64,000 nt of DNA from Methylobacterium sp. FF17 (GTDB lineage: Bacteria; Pseudomonadota; Alphaproteobacteria; Rhizobiales; Beijerinckiaceae). The translations under genes were made by a program, and so were the position numbers. The notes under the pieces were generated by a model. It searched no databases. It was given only the letters and a program-made list of their open reading frames with translations, and was not told the origin of the DNA. Location of the stretch: NCBI RefSeq assembly GCF_025813715.1, contig NZ_CP107532.1, positions 2,046,001-2,110,000 of the forward strand, read 5' to 3'. Shown here piece after piece: positions 28,501-37,004 of the stretch (positions are counted from its first letter, which is position 1; each line of letters opens with the position of its first letter).

Positions 28501-31500
28501 GATCGGCGCTGCTCGCCCCGACGCAGCTTCCCGGGACGATCGCGTTCGACGTGACGTTCGGCGAGGCCGTCCTCGACATCGACCCGAGGGACTTCCGCGT
28601 CGCCGCCACCGGCAGCGCCCTCGGCACCGTCACGCAGGTCGTGGCCGACGGCAACGGCGGCTACACCGTGACCATCGGGAACCTGTCGGGGGAGGGCACC
28701 CTCGGCCTCGCCCTCTCGGGGACCGCCGACATCCTCGACGCGGCGGGCAACCCCGCCACCCTCACGCCCTCGACCCCCGTGGCCATCGACCGCGTCGCCC
28801 CGCCGGCTCCCGCCATCACCGGGCTCCTGAGCGACCTCGGCGCGCCCGGCGGCTTCTCGACCGGGGACAACACCCCCACCCTCGCCGGCACGGCCGAGGC
28901 GAACGCCTTCGTCACGGTGTCCTACGAGGCCGGCGGCGCCCCGCTGACCCTCACCACCCGGGCCGACGGCTCCGGGGCCTGGAGCGTCACCGCCCCCGTC
29001 CTGGCGGACGGGGCCTACGCCTTCACCGCCACCGCGACCGATGCCGCCGGCAACGTCAGCCTGCCCACCGCGCCGCGCGTCGTCACCGTGGACACCACGC
29101 CCGGAATCCCCTTCACCCTGGCGGTCGATTTCGGCGACGGCCTCGTGAATGCGGCGGAGGCCACCACGATCCCCTACGTCCTGACCGGCCTGCCGCCGGG
29201 CGACAGCCTGACGATCACCTTCACCGACGCCTTCGGCGGCGTCGTCACCCAGTCGCTCGACCCGGCGGGCGGGGCCTTCGACCTCGCGGGCCTCGACGGA
29301 CCCGTCACCTCGACGCTGAGCTATGTTCGGGACGGCTTCGACCCCATCCCCCTCGTCGGCCCGGGCGCGACCTTCGACGTCCTTCCCCCCGTCGCGCCGG
29401 AGATCCTCGGGGTCGCCGCGCCCGGTCAGCCCCTGTCGGCGCTCAGCGGCGACGCCACCCCGCTGCTCGTCGGCAGAGGCGAGCCGGGCTCGCTCGTGAC
29501 CGTCGTCGTCGCGGGCACGCCCCTCACGGCGGAGGTCGACGCGACCGGCGCCTGGCGCCTTCCCGTCGCCACGCCGCTGCAGGAGGGGCCACTGACGCTC
29601 ACGGCCACCGCCACGGACGCGGCCGGCAACGTCAGCCCGGACTCCCCGCCCCTCGTCGTCACCATCGACCTGTCCGCGGACGGCGCCGACCCGATCGCGG
29701 TGACCCTCGACCTCCCGGCCGGGCGCCCCCTGAACGCCGTCGAGGCCGCCGCGCTGACGGGGACGATCGCCGGCATCGATGCGGACGCGACCGCGATCCT
29801 CACCTTCACCGGCCCGAACGGCAGCATCGACGTGCCGCTCGCCAACGGGGCGGCCACCTTCCCCGACCTGTCGGGCCTCGGCGCCTCGGTCGCCGTCAGC
29901 GTCCGCGTCACCGACCCCGCCGGCAACGCGGCCTCCCTCCCGCTTCCGAACCTCTCCATCGACGCCGTCGCCCCGGCCGCCACCATCGTGGCGGACCCCG
30001 CCGCCGTCCCGGGCGCGACCTCCGTCACCTTCACGGTGACCTTCCCCGAGGCCGTGGCGAATTTCGGGCTCGACGACATCCAGCTGGTCCGCACGGGCAC
30101 GGCCGCAGGCACCGTCTCGGACATCGCCGCCACGGCCGACGGCTACGTCGTGACCGTGTCGGATCTCAGCGGCAGCGGCTCGATCGCCCTCGGCCTGGTG
30201 GCCGGCGCAACCGTCTCCGACATCGCCGGCAACGTCGCGGTCGTGGCCAATGCCGACGCCCACCTCGTGAACATCCCGTCGGTCGTCCCGACCGAGGATC
30301 TCCCGGTGATCCGCGCCATCACCGACGACACCGGCGTGGCCGGGGACTTCGTCACCAACGACGCCGACCCGATCGTGAGCGGGACGGCGCAGGCGAACGG
30401 CACGGTGACGCTGACCTACGCGGCCGCCGGCGGCGCCGGCGGGACGCTCGTCACCCGGGCCGACATCGACGGCAACTGGAGCGTCGCCCTCCCGACGCTG
30501 GTCGACGGGCGCTACGCCCTCTCGGCGACGCTCACCGACGCCTCCAACACCATCCTCGGCGTCTCGCCGGCCGTCTCCGTGACCATCGACTCGGTCGCGG
30601 ATGCCGGAGCGCCCGTCGCGCTCGCCGTGGATGCGACGGCGGACGCCCGGATCGATGCCGCCGAGGCCATGGCCGTCGCCTACACCCTCTCCGGACTCGA
30701 CGCCGACAGCACGGCGCTGGTCCGCTTCACGAGCGGAGGCCTCGTCCGAGAGGCCACGGTCGGCGCGGACGGCAGCTTCCTGATCGACCTGTCGGGCTTC
30801 GACGGGATCGTGACCTCGTCCGTCGCCGTCACGGACGCCGCCGGCAATGTCGCCACCTTCGCGGGGAACGCGGTCCGCGTCGACACCGGCCCGACCGCGG
30901 TTCCGTCCGTGGGCGGGCTCGCCCCGGGCTCCGACACGGGGGCGGCCACCGACGGCATCACCGCGGCGCCGACCCCGGTCCTGACCGGGACCGCCGAGGC
31001 CGGGGCCGAGATCGCGGTCGTCCTCACCGGTCCCTCCGGTGCCCAGACGCTGAGCACGGTCGCCGATGCCGACGGCGCCTGGAGCGTGGCCACCCCGGCG
31101 CTGGCGGACGCGACCTACACGGTCACGGCCTCCGCCACCGGCGCGAGCGGCCTGCCGAGCGACCCCTCGGCCCCGTTCGTCCTGACGATCGATACGGTCG
31201 CCGACCAGGCCCCGCTCGTGGGACTGCAGCTCGCCTCCGACGACACCCTGCTCAGCGCCCCGGAGGCGGCGGCGTTCAGCTTCACCCTGTCGGGGATCGA
31301 CCCCGGCGCCTCGGGCACGGTCACCTTCTCCGACACGACCGGCACCGTCGTGGTGCCGGTCGCGGCGAACGGGACCTACACGGCGGACCTCTCCGTCCTG
31401 ACGGGACCGATCACCGCCTCGGCCCGGATCACCGACGCGGCGGGCAACGTCTCGACGCCGACGCTCCCCCTGCCGGCGGGACTGAGCGTCGACACCGTCG

Positions 31501-34500
31501 CCCCCACCGGCACCGCCGTCGGCGACCTGTCGGGCGGCAACGCCGTGGCGAGCTTCAGCTACGCGGTGTCCTTCTCCGAGCCGGTCGAGGGCGTGGGTGC
31601 GAGCGACTTCACGCTCACCGGGACGCCGGGCGTCAGCGGCGAGATCGCCGGCGTGACGGGATCGGGCGGCAGCTACGTCGTCACCGTGGCGGGCATCCAG
31701 GGCTCCGGAACCCTCACCCTCGGCCTCGCCCCGGGCGCCGACATCGCCGACGCGGCGGGCAACCTGGCGACGCTGGCGCCCGCCACCCGGGACGTGACCG
31801 GGGTGGTGCCGGTGCAGCCGGTCATCCTCGGCTTCAGCGACGATACGGGCGTCGGCGGCGATTCCGTCACGGCGGACCGCAGCCCGACCCTCACGGGCAT
31901 CGGGCAGCCGGACGGCACCGTCACCATCGAGTACGTGACCGCGGCCGGGGCGCAGACGCGCTCCGCCCCGGTCTCGCCCTCGGGCACGTGGTCGGTCACC
32001 CTGCCGGACCTCGCGGATGGGACCTACGCCTTCCAGGCCCGCCTGGTCGACGCGGGCGGGGCGCCGGTGGGCGTCTCGGCGCCCCTCTCCCTGACCATCG
32101 ACACCGTGGCCGATGACGGCACGCCAGCCGCCCTCACCGTCGATCCGGCGGGCGACGGCCTGCTCAACGCGGCGGAGGCCGGAACCGTGGCCTACCAGGT
32201 GAGCGGGCTCGACGCGGGCGCCAGCGCGACCGTGACCTTCCGCGACGCCGACCAGGTCGTGTCGTACACGGTCGGCGCGGACGGCACCTACCGCGCCGAC
32301 CTCTCGGGCTTCTCCGACGCGGTCTCCGCGCAGATCACGATCCGCGACGCGGCCGGCAACGAGGTCGTGCGCACCGGCAACACCGTGACCCTCGACACCG
32401 CCGCGCCCGGCGCCCCCGTCATCGCCGGCTTCGGCAACGACACGGGTGTGCCCGGCGACGGCATCACCTCCGACGCGGCGCCCACCCTCAGCGGCACGGC
32501 CGAGGACGGCACTACGATCCGGGTCTCGTACACGGATGCGGGCGGACCGCGCACCATCGACACCGTGGCGACGGGCGGCGCCTGGAGCGTCGCCGTCCCG
32601 GCGCTGGCGGACGGCCGCTACGCCTTCACGGCGACGGCCATCGATGCGGCCGGCAATGCCGGGCCCGCGAGCCAGCCGTTCCAGGTCGTCATCGACACCA
32701 CGGCGGATGCCGCGCCCACCGCCACCCTGGCGGTCGGCGGCTCCCCGGACGGCGTCCTCAGCGCGGCGGAGGCGGCCACGGCCGAACTCACCGTGGCCGG
32801 GCTCGATCCCGGCACCACGGGCACGGCCGTCCTCAGCGCCGGCGGTGCCAGCGTGAGCGTCGCGGTCACGGGCAACGGCACCTACGTGGCCGACCTCTCC
32901 GGCCTGAACGGCCCGGTCACCACGCGCCTCGTGCTCACCGACGCCGCCGGCAACGGGGTGACGCTCGCGGGCAGCGGTCCGGTGATCGACGCCCTCGCCC
33001 CCGCCGGCACCGCCACCCCGGACGGTTCCGGCCCGTCCGCCACCACCTTCACCTACCTCGTCAGCTTCCCCGAGGCGGTGACCGACGTGAGCGCCGAGGA
33101 CTTCGCCCTGACCGCCTCGCAGGGCGCGACGGGCCGGGTCAGCGCGGTCGCGGCGGTGACGGGCGGCTACCGCGTCACGGTGTCGGACGTGTCCGGAACC
33201 GGCACGCTCACGCTGGACCTGGCTCCGGGCTCGGACATCGCCGACCTCGCCGGCAACCGCGCCACCCTGACGTCCTCGCCGCGCGAGGTCGCCACCGGCG
33301 CCAGCCCGCAGCCGGTCGCCCCCGTCATCGCCGGCTTCGGCGACGACACGGGCGTGCCCGGCGACGGCATCACCTCCGACGCGACGCCCACCCTCAGCGG
33401 TACGGCCTCGCCCAACGGGACCGTCACCGTCTCCTACGCGGTGGCGGGGACTCCGCTCACGGTGGTCGCGCCGGTCGACGCGGCGGGGTCCTGGAGCGTC
33501 GCCATCCCGGCGCTGGCGGACGGCACCTACGCCTTCACGGCGTCCGGCGCGGACGCGGCCGGCCAGCCCACGGGGATGTCGGCCCCCTTCGGCCTGACCA
33601 TCGACACGGTCGCGGACGCGGTCCCCGCCGTCAGCCTCGTGGTGAACGAGCCGCCCTCCGGCGTCCTCACGCCGGCCCAGGCGGCGGCGACCGGGTTCGT
33701 CGTCTCCGGCCTCGACGCCGGGTCGGCGGCCGCCGTCACCTTCAGCGACGGGACGCATTCGGTCCGGGTCGAGGCCGGCCAGGACGGCACCTACCAGGCC
33801 GACCTCTCCGGCCTGACGGGCGACGTCTCCACCACCTTCGTGGTCACCGACGCGGCCGGCAACGCCGTGACCGGTACCGGCAACGGCTTCGTCGTCTCAG
33901 GGTCCGCGCCGCCGCAGGCGCCGTTGGTCACCCCCACCGTCACCGGCCTCCAGAACGATACGGGGACGCCCGGCGACGGCGTCACCAGCGACGCCCAGCC
34001 GGTCGTCGCGGGCACGGGGACGCCCGGCACGACGGTGACCGTCACCTATACCGACGCCGCCGGCCCCCAGGTGGTCACGACGCCGGTGGACGCCTCCGGC
34101 GCCTGGGCGGCCACCCTGCCGACCCTGACCGACGGGACCTACGACGTGGTCGCCTCCGGCCGGGACGCGGCGGGCAACACGACGCCCGCCGGCCAGCCCT
34201 TCCGGGTCGTGGTCGACACCGTGGCGGATGCCGGCGCGCCGGTCTCGCTCTCGGTCGAGCCCACCCGCGACGGGGTGGTGAACGCCGCCGAAGCCTTCGA
34301 CACCGTCTACGGCGTCGCCGGCCTCGACCCGGGCGCGATCGCCGCCGTGACGTTCTCGGACGGGACGCACAGCGTCACCGCCCAGGTCTCGGGGAACGGC
34401 CGCTACGCCGTCGACCTCACCGGGCTGCACGGCACGGTGACGAGCACGATCCTGGCGACCGACGCCGCCGGCAACGCCGCCAGCGCCAACGGCACCCCGG

Positions 34501-36191
34501 TCACCCTCGACACCATGGCCCCGGCGACGCCCGTGATCACGGGCTTCTCGGAGGATACGGGAATCCCCGGCAACGCCGCGACCGCCGACACCACGCCCAC
34601 CCTCCTCGGCACCGCCGAGGCCGGGAGCAGCGTCTCGGTGGCCTACGACACGCCGCAGGGTCCGCGCACGGCGACCACCCTCACGGGAGCCGACGGCCAT
34701 TGGAGCCTCGACCTGCCCACCCTGGGGCAGGGCAGCTACACCTTCGTCGCCAGCGCCGGCGACGCCGCCGGAAACCGCAGCGCGGCCTCGGGCCCATTCG
34801 CCCTCGCCATCGACCCGGCGGATACGGGGGGGCCCGGCACCGGAGACCCTGGCACCGGAGACCCGGGCACGGGAGGACCTGGCACCGGAGACCCAGGCAC
34901 CGGAGGGCCCGGCGGCGGAAACGGCAACCTGGCGCCGGTCGCCGTCGACGACCGGGCCGCGACGGTGACCCACGCGGCCGCCATCTCGGGCAACGTCCTC
35001 GCCAACGACCACGACCCCAATGCCGGCGACGGGCTGCACGTGACCGCGATCCGCTTCGCGGGCGGCCTGACGGTGGAGGTTCCCGCCAGCGGCACGGCGA
35101 CCGTGGTCTCCAACCACGCCACGCTGCACATCGCGGCGGACGGGAGCTACACCTACCAGGCCATCGGCTCGAACAACCTGACCATCGGCGGCCCCATCTC
35201 CGAGGCCTTCACCTACACGGTCTCCGACGGCGCCGGGCTCACCGATACCGGCGCCCTGGAGGTGTCCCTCCAGGGGACCCGGCCCGCGGCGGAGGCGCGC
35301 TTCGGCTTCGCCTTCGTGGACGCCCGGGTCGACTTCGTCGGGGAGGCCCTGGTGCTGACGGCGCCGGACGGGACGCTCCACGACGTCAGCGGGATCGGCA
35401 CGCTGCACTTCACGGACGGGTCGATCCAGGAGAACGACGGCCACGCCCTGGTGGACGACGTCTGGTACCTCTCGCACAACCTCGACGTCTGGCAGGCCCA
35501 CGTCGACGCGGACACGCACTACGAGGTCTATGGCTGGCGCGAAGGGCGCGATCCGAATGCCTACTTCCAGACCCGGGAATACCTCGCCGAGAACCGCGAC
35601 GTCGCCGCCGCCGACATCAACCCGCTGGAGCACTACGTCCAGTACGGCGAACGCGAGGGCCGCAGCCCGAGCCACGACTTCGCGCCGGAATCCTACCTCG
35701 CCCTCAACGGCGACGTGAAGGCCGCCGGCGTGAACGCCCTCGACCATTACCTGCAGTTCGGGCTGGCCGAGGGGCGTTCGGTGATCGAGGGCGAGGGCAA
35801 GCCGGGCCTGTTCGGGGGCTTCGACTCAGGCTTCTACCTCGAGCACAATGGCGATGTGGCCGCCGCGGCCGCGCAGGTGGGACCCAACGGCATCGTCGCC
35901 AGCGAGTACGCCTTCCGACACTACCTCGAATACGGGGCCAAGGAGGGGCGCGCACCGAACGCGTTGTTCGATCCGGCGGCCTACCTCGCCGTCAACACGG
36001 ACGTGGCGGCCGCCGGCCTGAACCCGCTCCTGCACTACCAGGAGTTCGGCTGGCACGAAGGACGGAACCCGGGACCGGGCTTCGACACCAATGCCTACCT
36101 CGCGCGCAACACGGACGTGGCGGCGGCCGGCATCGATCCGCTCCAGCACTTCCTGGAATACGGTCTGCAGGAGGGCCGTCTGCCGACCTGA
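25548..36191 (+). CDS. Giant secreted repeat adhesin, FG-GAP plus Ig-like supermodules
   Basis: A 3547-residue protein without N-terminal signal peptide. Order: an N-terminal domain (1-240) with a calcium-loop-like DRDGDGTID; seven FG-GAP/VCBS calcium loops such as DVDGDGDLD and DFNGDGRID (about 243-540); a long array of Ig-like domains (about 550-3085) built as repeating supermodules; a GTGDP linker (3092-3126); a cadherin/VCBS-like domain with NVLANDHDPN (about 3128-3245); and six YL..N.DVAAAG units up to the last residue (3303-3547). RTX nonapeptides are absent. It is strongly acidic, Ala/Gly/Thr/Asp-rich and nearly Cys- and Lys-free, as in large type I-secreted biofilm adhesins (BapA/SiiE-like). 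ATG 25548 has AAGGTG upstream. The adhesive role and its export by the divergent exporter are inferences. Confidence 0.88.
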   Translation: MASSPAPLVLSLSLASDTGVPLDGLTRRNVVDVGILGLNLLGGPITLFNDRDGDGTIDPGEVLATVQNSLLASARITLPEGTHNIRAVQSSPNLIGPPTVTISAPLTVRVDNTGPTIVSVNQLDLPDPLGLLDLLGVLRYEVTFSEPVTGVSANLFEATGTLPGIHLVTLLPVLGDPTRYIVSIGLGLDGISPDQRNGTLGLSLNPSNLSGVTDLAGNALRGADFALLAPVNIGPARETATADLNADGLGDAAFLVNNTVVVTQGTGTGSFGPTQTVTVAAGQNTIAIGDVTGDGLADIVTAGAGRVEILRQNPDGSFTLTDRATAGAERAVLADVDGDGDLDIVTGNTSANTATVLSNNGTGTFAAGAAVTLGVRPDSLVSGDFNGDGRIDLAALADGGTSLSVLTQAATGGTFTRSTLTVAAGSGALAAGDVNGDGRSEIVSGGANGTLEIRGTTAGGAATTLTLQAGSAPTDIRIGDVDGDGRQDILYAGVDGNVRVARGDGAGGFSTPIVLETQQGLTALALLDVNGDGRQDLALASGTTGTVQVGTGIPVGGLLGSVYEILAPAPVQTVTALTVAGDNVVNAAEAAGGTVTVSGTLSGPLATNETLAVRIGGVTTTLPGAAIVTANGQTTFTAAIAAPAASGEIALLVQRADGAVSDPLTRAFSVDLVAPALASVTSADGPVTKDAAVDFTVTFSEPVTGLTAANFGLVGSAAPGLVPVVTPLAGGRAYTVTVAAPGAEGTLGLTFVPTGLADAAGNPVTGAALPVAVGPVLTLDRTAPVLALDPLGGDGVLSAAELSAGVTLTGSALGLPDGATVTVSVTDAAGTPVLTPVATVTGGRFALPLAAGALADGAYIVSVSAVDAAGNVAAPAVANLLVDTQIDGGAPLGISLGTAGTVGIAGAAAVPLTVTGLDAGTTAVIAFTDGTTTVRATVGANGTVPVDLGGLSGGVTSSVSITDTAGNGATVTGPSITVDTLAPAGSALLAPTQLPGTIAFDVTFGEAVLDIDPRDFRVAATGSALGTVTQVVADGNGGYTVTIGNLSGEGTLGLALSGTADILDAAGNPATLTPSTPVAIDRVAPPAPAITGLLSDLGAPGGFSTGDNTPTLAGTAEANAFVTVSYEAGGAPLTLTTRADGSGAWSVTAPVLADGAYAFTATATDAAGNVSLPTAPRVVTVDTTPGIPFTLAVDFGDGLVNAAEATTIPYVLTGLPPGDSLTITFTDAFGGVVTQSLDPAGGAFDLAGLDGPVTSTLSYVRDGFDPIPLVGPGATFDVLPPVAPEILGVAAPGQPLSALSGDATPLLVGRGEPGSLVTVVVAGTPLTAEVDATGAWRLPVATPLQEGPLTLTATATDAAGNVSPDSPPLVVTIDLSADGADPIAVTLDLPAGRPLNAVEAAALTGTIAGIDADATAILTFTGPNGSIDVPLANGAATFPDLSGLGASVAVSVRVTDPAGNAASLPLPNLSIDAVAPAATIVADPAAVPGATSVTFTVTFPEAVANFGLDDIQLVRTGTAAGTVSDIAATADGYVVTVSDLSGSGSIALGLVAGATVSDIAGNVAVVANADAHLVNIPSVVPTEDLPVIRAITDDTGVAGDFVTNDADPIVSGTAQANGTVTLTYAAAGGAGGTLVTRADIDGNWSVALPTLVDGRYALSATLTDASNTILGVSPAVSVTIDSVADAGAPVALAVDATADARIDAAEAMAVAYTLSGLDADSTALVRFTSGGLVREATVGADGSFLIDLSGFDGIVTSSVAVTDAAGNVATFAGNAVRVDTGPTAVPSVGGLAPGSDTGAATDGITAAPTPVLTGTAEAGAEIAVVLTGPSGAQTLSTVADADGAWSVATPALADATYTVTASATGASGLPSDPSAPFVLTIDTVADQAPLVGLQLASDDTLLSAPEAAAFSFTLSGIDPGASGTVTFSDTTGTVVVPVAANGTYTADLSVLTGPITASARITDAAGNVSTPTLPLPAGLSVDTVAPTGTAVGDLSGGNAVASFSYAVSFSEPVEGVGASDFTLTGTPGVSGEIAGVTGSGGSYVVTVAGIQGSGTLTLGLAPGADIADAAGNLATLAPATRDVTGVVPVQPVILGFSDDTGVGGDSVTADRSPTLTGIGQPDGTVTIEYVTAAGAQTRSAPVSPSGTWSVTLPDLADGTYAFQARLVDAGGAPVGVSAPLSLTIDTVADDGTPAALTVDPAGDGLLNAAEAGTVAYQVSGLDAGASATVTFRDADQVVSYTVGADGTYRADLSGFSDAVSAQITIRDAAGNEVVRTGNTVTLDTAAPGAPVIAGFGNDTGVPGDGITSDAAPTLSGTAEDGTTIRVSYTDAGGPRTIDTVATGGAWSVAVPALADGRYAFTATAIDAAGNAGPASQPFQVVIDTTADAAPTATLAVGGSPDGVLSAAEAATAELTVAGLDPGTTGTAVLSAGGASVSVAVTGNGTYVADLSGLNGPVTTRLVLTDAAGNGVTLAGSGPVIDALAPAGTATPDGSGPSATTFTYLVSFPEAVTDVSAEDFALTASQGATGRVSAVAAVTGGYRVTVSDVSGTGTLTLDLAPGSDIADLAGNRATLTSSPREVATGASPQPVAPVIAGFGDDTGVPGDGITSDATPTLSGTASPNGTVTVSYAVAGTPLTVVAPVDAAGSWSVAIPALADGTYAFTASGADAAGQPTGMSAPFGLTIDTVADAVPAVSLVVNEPPSGVLTPAQAAATGFVVSGLDAGSAAAVTFSDGTHSVRVEAGQDGTYQADLSGLTGDVSTTFVVTDAAGNAVTGTGNGFVVSGSAPPQAPLVTPTVTGLQNDTGTPGDGVTSDAQPVVAGTGTPGTTVTVTYTDAAGPQVVTTPVDASGAWAATLPTLTDGTYDVVASGRDAAGNTTPAGQPFRVVVDTVADAGAPVSLSVEPTRDGVVNAAEAFDTVYGVAGLDPGAIAAVTFSDGTHSVTAQVSGNGRYAVDLTGLHGTVTSTILATDAAGNAASANGTPVTLDTMAPATPVITGFSEDTGIPGNAATADTTPTLLGTAEAGSSVSVAYDTPQGPRTATTLTGADGHWSLDLPTLGQGSYTFVASAGDAAGNRSAASGPFALAIDPADTGGPGTGDPGTGDPGTGGPGTGDPGTGGPGGGNGNLAPVAVDDRAATVTHAAAISGNVLANDHDPNAGDGLHVTAIRFAGGLTVEVPASGTATVVSNHATLHIAADGSYTYQAIGSNNLTIGGPISEAFTYTVSDGAGLTDTGALEVSLQGTRPAAEARFGFAFVDARVDFVGEALVLTAPDGTLHDVSGIGTLHFTDGSIQENDGHALVDDVWYLSHNLDVWQAHVDADTHYEVYGWREGRDPNAYFQTREYLAENRDVAAADINPLEHYVQYGEREGRSPSHDFAPESYLALNGDVKAAGVNALDHYLQFGLAEGRSVIEGEGKPGLFGGFDSGFYLEHNGDVAAAAAQVGPNGIVASEYAFRHYLEYGAKEGRAPNALFDPAAYLAVNTDVAAAGLNPLLHYQEFGWHEGRNPGPGFDTNAYLARNTDVAAAGIDPLQHFLEYGLQEGRLPT
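26270..27170 (+). repeat. Seven FG-GAP calcium-loop repeats in the adhesin
   Basis: Seven loops of the D-x-[DN]-x-DG-x-x-D type occur here, for example ADLNADGLGD, GDVTGDGLAD, ADVDGDGDLD, GDFNGDGRID and LDVNGDGRQD. They are 30-60 residues apart, as in beta-propeller blades of integrin-alpha-like proteins. They probably bind calcium and form one propeller. Confidence 0.75.
28809..34530 (+). repeat. Hierarchical Ig-like supermodules of about 1.5 kb in the adhesin
   Basis: A recurring domain start (P-[VAST]-[IV]-x-G-[FL], often followed by DDTGVPGDGIT) is found at 28809, 29397, 30303, 30903, 31818, 32415, 33321, 33933 and 34530. The steps alternate short (588-612) and long (906-915), because every second unit carries an extra domain with FSEPV and LAPGxDIADxAGN. 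This gives three successive supermodules of 1494, 1515 and 1503 bases (498, 505 and 501 residues), then two short units. Neighbouring copies are nearly identical in DNA in places, for example around 32435-32500 and 33345-33410. Confidence 0.75.
34836..34910 (+). repeat. Five 15-bp tandem repeats encoding a GTGDP/GTGGP linker
   Basis: Five consecutive 15-base units, variants of GGCACCGGAGACCCT, encode Gly-Thr-Gly-[Asp/Gly]-Pro. They form a flexible linker between the Ig array and the cadherin-like domain. Unit length is a multiple of three, so slippage would alter linker length without frameshift. Confidence 0.85.
35454..36188 (+). repeat. Six C-terminal copies of a 38-residue YL..N.DVAAAG repeat
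   Basis: Units begin at 35454, 35568, 35682, 35823, 35970 and 36084; spacing is 114, 114, 141, 147 and 114 bases, so the core unit is exactly 38 residues, with two copies bearing 9- and 11-residue insertions. Consensus: D-x-x-x-YL-x-x-N-x-DVAAAG-x-x-PL-x-HY, then FG-x-x-EGR-x-P. The last copy ends with the stop codon. I cannot name a family for it. Confidence 0.8.
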
Positions 36192-36300
36192 TCCGCGAAG
36201 CACGGGTCCGGATGCCGGGGGCCGAGGCTCCCCGGCTCCACGTTTCTTCCTCAACGTGTCTTCGCGCGTCCTGCGCGGGGGAGGGGGCGCGCCCGCCGCC

Positions 36301-36552
36301 TCAGCGCCGGCCCGGCACCACGATCACGCCGGGCGAGGGGGAGGGCCGGAACAGCTCGTTGCGCTGGATCTGCATCCGGTTCTGGTTGGTGTCGAATTGC
36401 TGGCGCTGCTCGATCCCGCGAATCTCGCTGCGGGTGGAGAGGCGTTCGTTCGTCGCGTTCAGGCTGTCGAGGGCGCGGGAGGACTGGGCGAGGGCCGGAC
36501 CGGCCGCGAGGAGCGCGAGACCGGCGAGGAGGAGGGTGTGGGAGGCACGCAT
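36301..36552 (-). CDS. Small secreted protein, unknown function
   Basis: An 83-residue protein. MRASHTLLLAGLALLAAGPALAQ is a clean signal peptide with cleavage expected after ALAQ. The mature part is hydrophilic and helical, rich in Arg, Asn and Gln (STRSEIRGIEQRQQFDTNQN), ending in the segment PSPSPGVIVVPGRR. AGGA lies before the ATG. Similar short periplasmic Gln/Arg-rich proteins are widespread in Methylobacterium-like genomes, but no function is known to me. It converges with the adhesin gene, 109 bases away. Confidence 0.7.
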   Translation of the reverse strand: MRASHTLLLAGLALLAAGPALAQSSRALDSLNATNERLSTRSEIRGIEQRQQFDTNQNRMQIQRNELFRPSPSPGVIVVPGRR

Positions 36553-36720
36553 GGCGTCGTCCTGACTGAAGGGGGCTGATCCTGATCTGGTGAGACGACT
36601 CGCCGGTGGGAAGGCGGGTTCCCCGACCGAAGGGGCGCGATGCGGCAGGTGCTTGATGCGGCAGGTTCTCGATGCAAGAGGTTCTCGGCCTGGCCGCGTC
36701 CGGCCGCCCCGTCGCGGCTC

Positions 36721-37002
36721 CTAGACCGGGTCGTCCCCGTCCCGGGCCTCGTCGTCCGCGTCCGGCACGAGTTCGCTGAACGGCACCGTGCGGACGCGCC
36801 GAGCCTGTGCGTCCTCGATCTCGAACGCGCAGGCGAACCAGTCCCGGACGACGAAGGAGGGTGGCCCGGCGATCAGGCCACGCGCCTCCTGCAGCGCGTG
36901 GCGATGCGCCGCCTGCGCGTCGGGAAGGTCGTTTCCCTCGGGGTCGACCGCCAGCTTGCCGGCGCCGGGGCCGTAGCGAAGGTTGAAGAAGTAGCGAGGC
37001 AT
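36721..37002 (-). CDS. DUF6894-like small protein
   Basis: A 93-residue protein starting MPRYFFNLRYGPGAGKLAVD, with DPEGNDLPDAQAAHRHALQEA and a central beta-rich FVVRDWFACAFEIED. This matches the small DUF6894 pattern (MPRYFFHL, then a D-x-EG-x-x-L-x-D segment and a helix), abundant in Methylobacterium and Bradyrhizobium genomes. Function is unknown. The start codon lies only 2 bases after the Crp/Fnr stop, so the two are surely co-transcribed and probably co-translated. The C-terminus is acidic. Confidence 0.75.
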   Translation of the reverse strand: MPRYFFNLRYGPGAGKLAVDPEGNDLPDAQAAHRHALQEARGLIAGPPSFVVRDWFACAFEIEDAQARRVRTVPFSELVPDADDEARDGDDPV

Positions 37003-37004
37003 CC

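Noticed and set aside
25542..33758. An uninterrupted 2738-residue open frame antisense to the adhesin
   Set aside because: It is a by-product of high GC and repetitive codons; its translation is Gly/Arg/Asp low-complexity with no domains, while the plus strand shows clear domains and a ribosome site.
28809..36188. CRISPR-like regular repeats
   Set aside because: The repeats are in-frame protein-coding modules of 114 bases to 1.5 kb, with no short repeat/unique spacer pattern.
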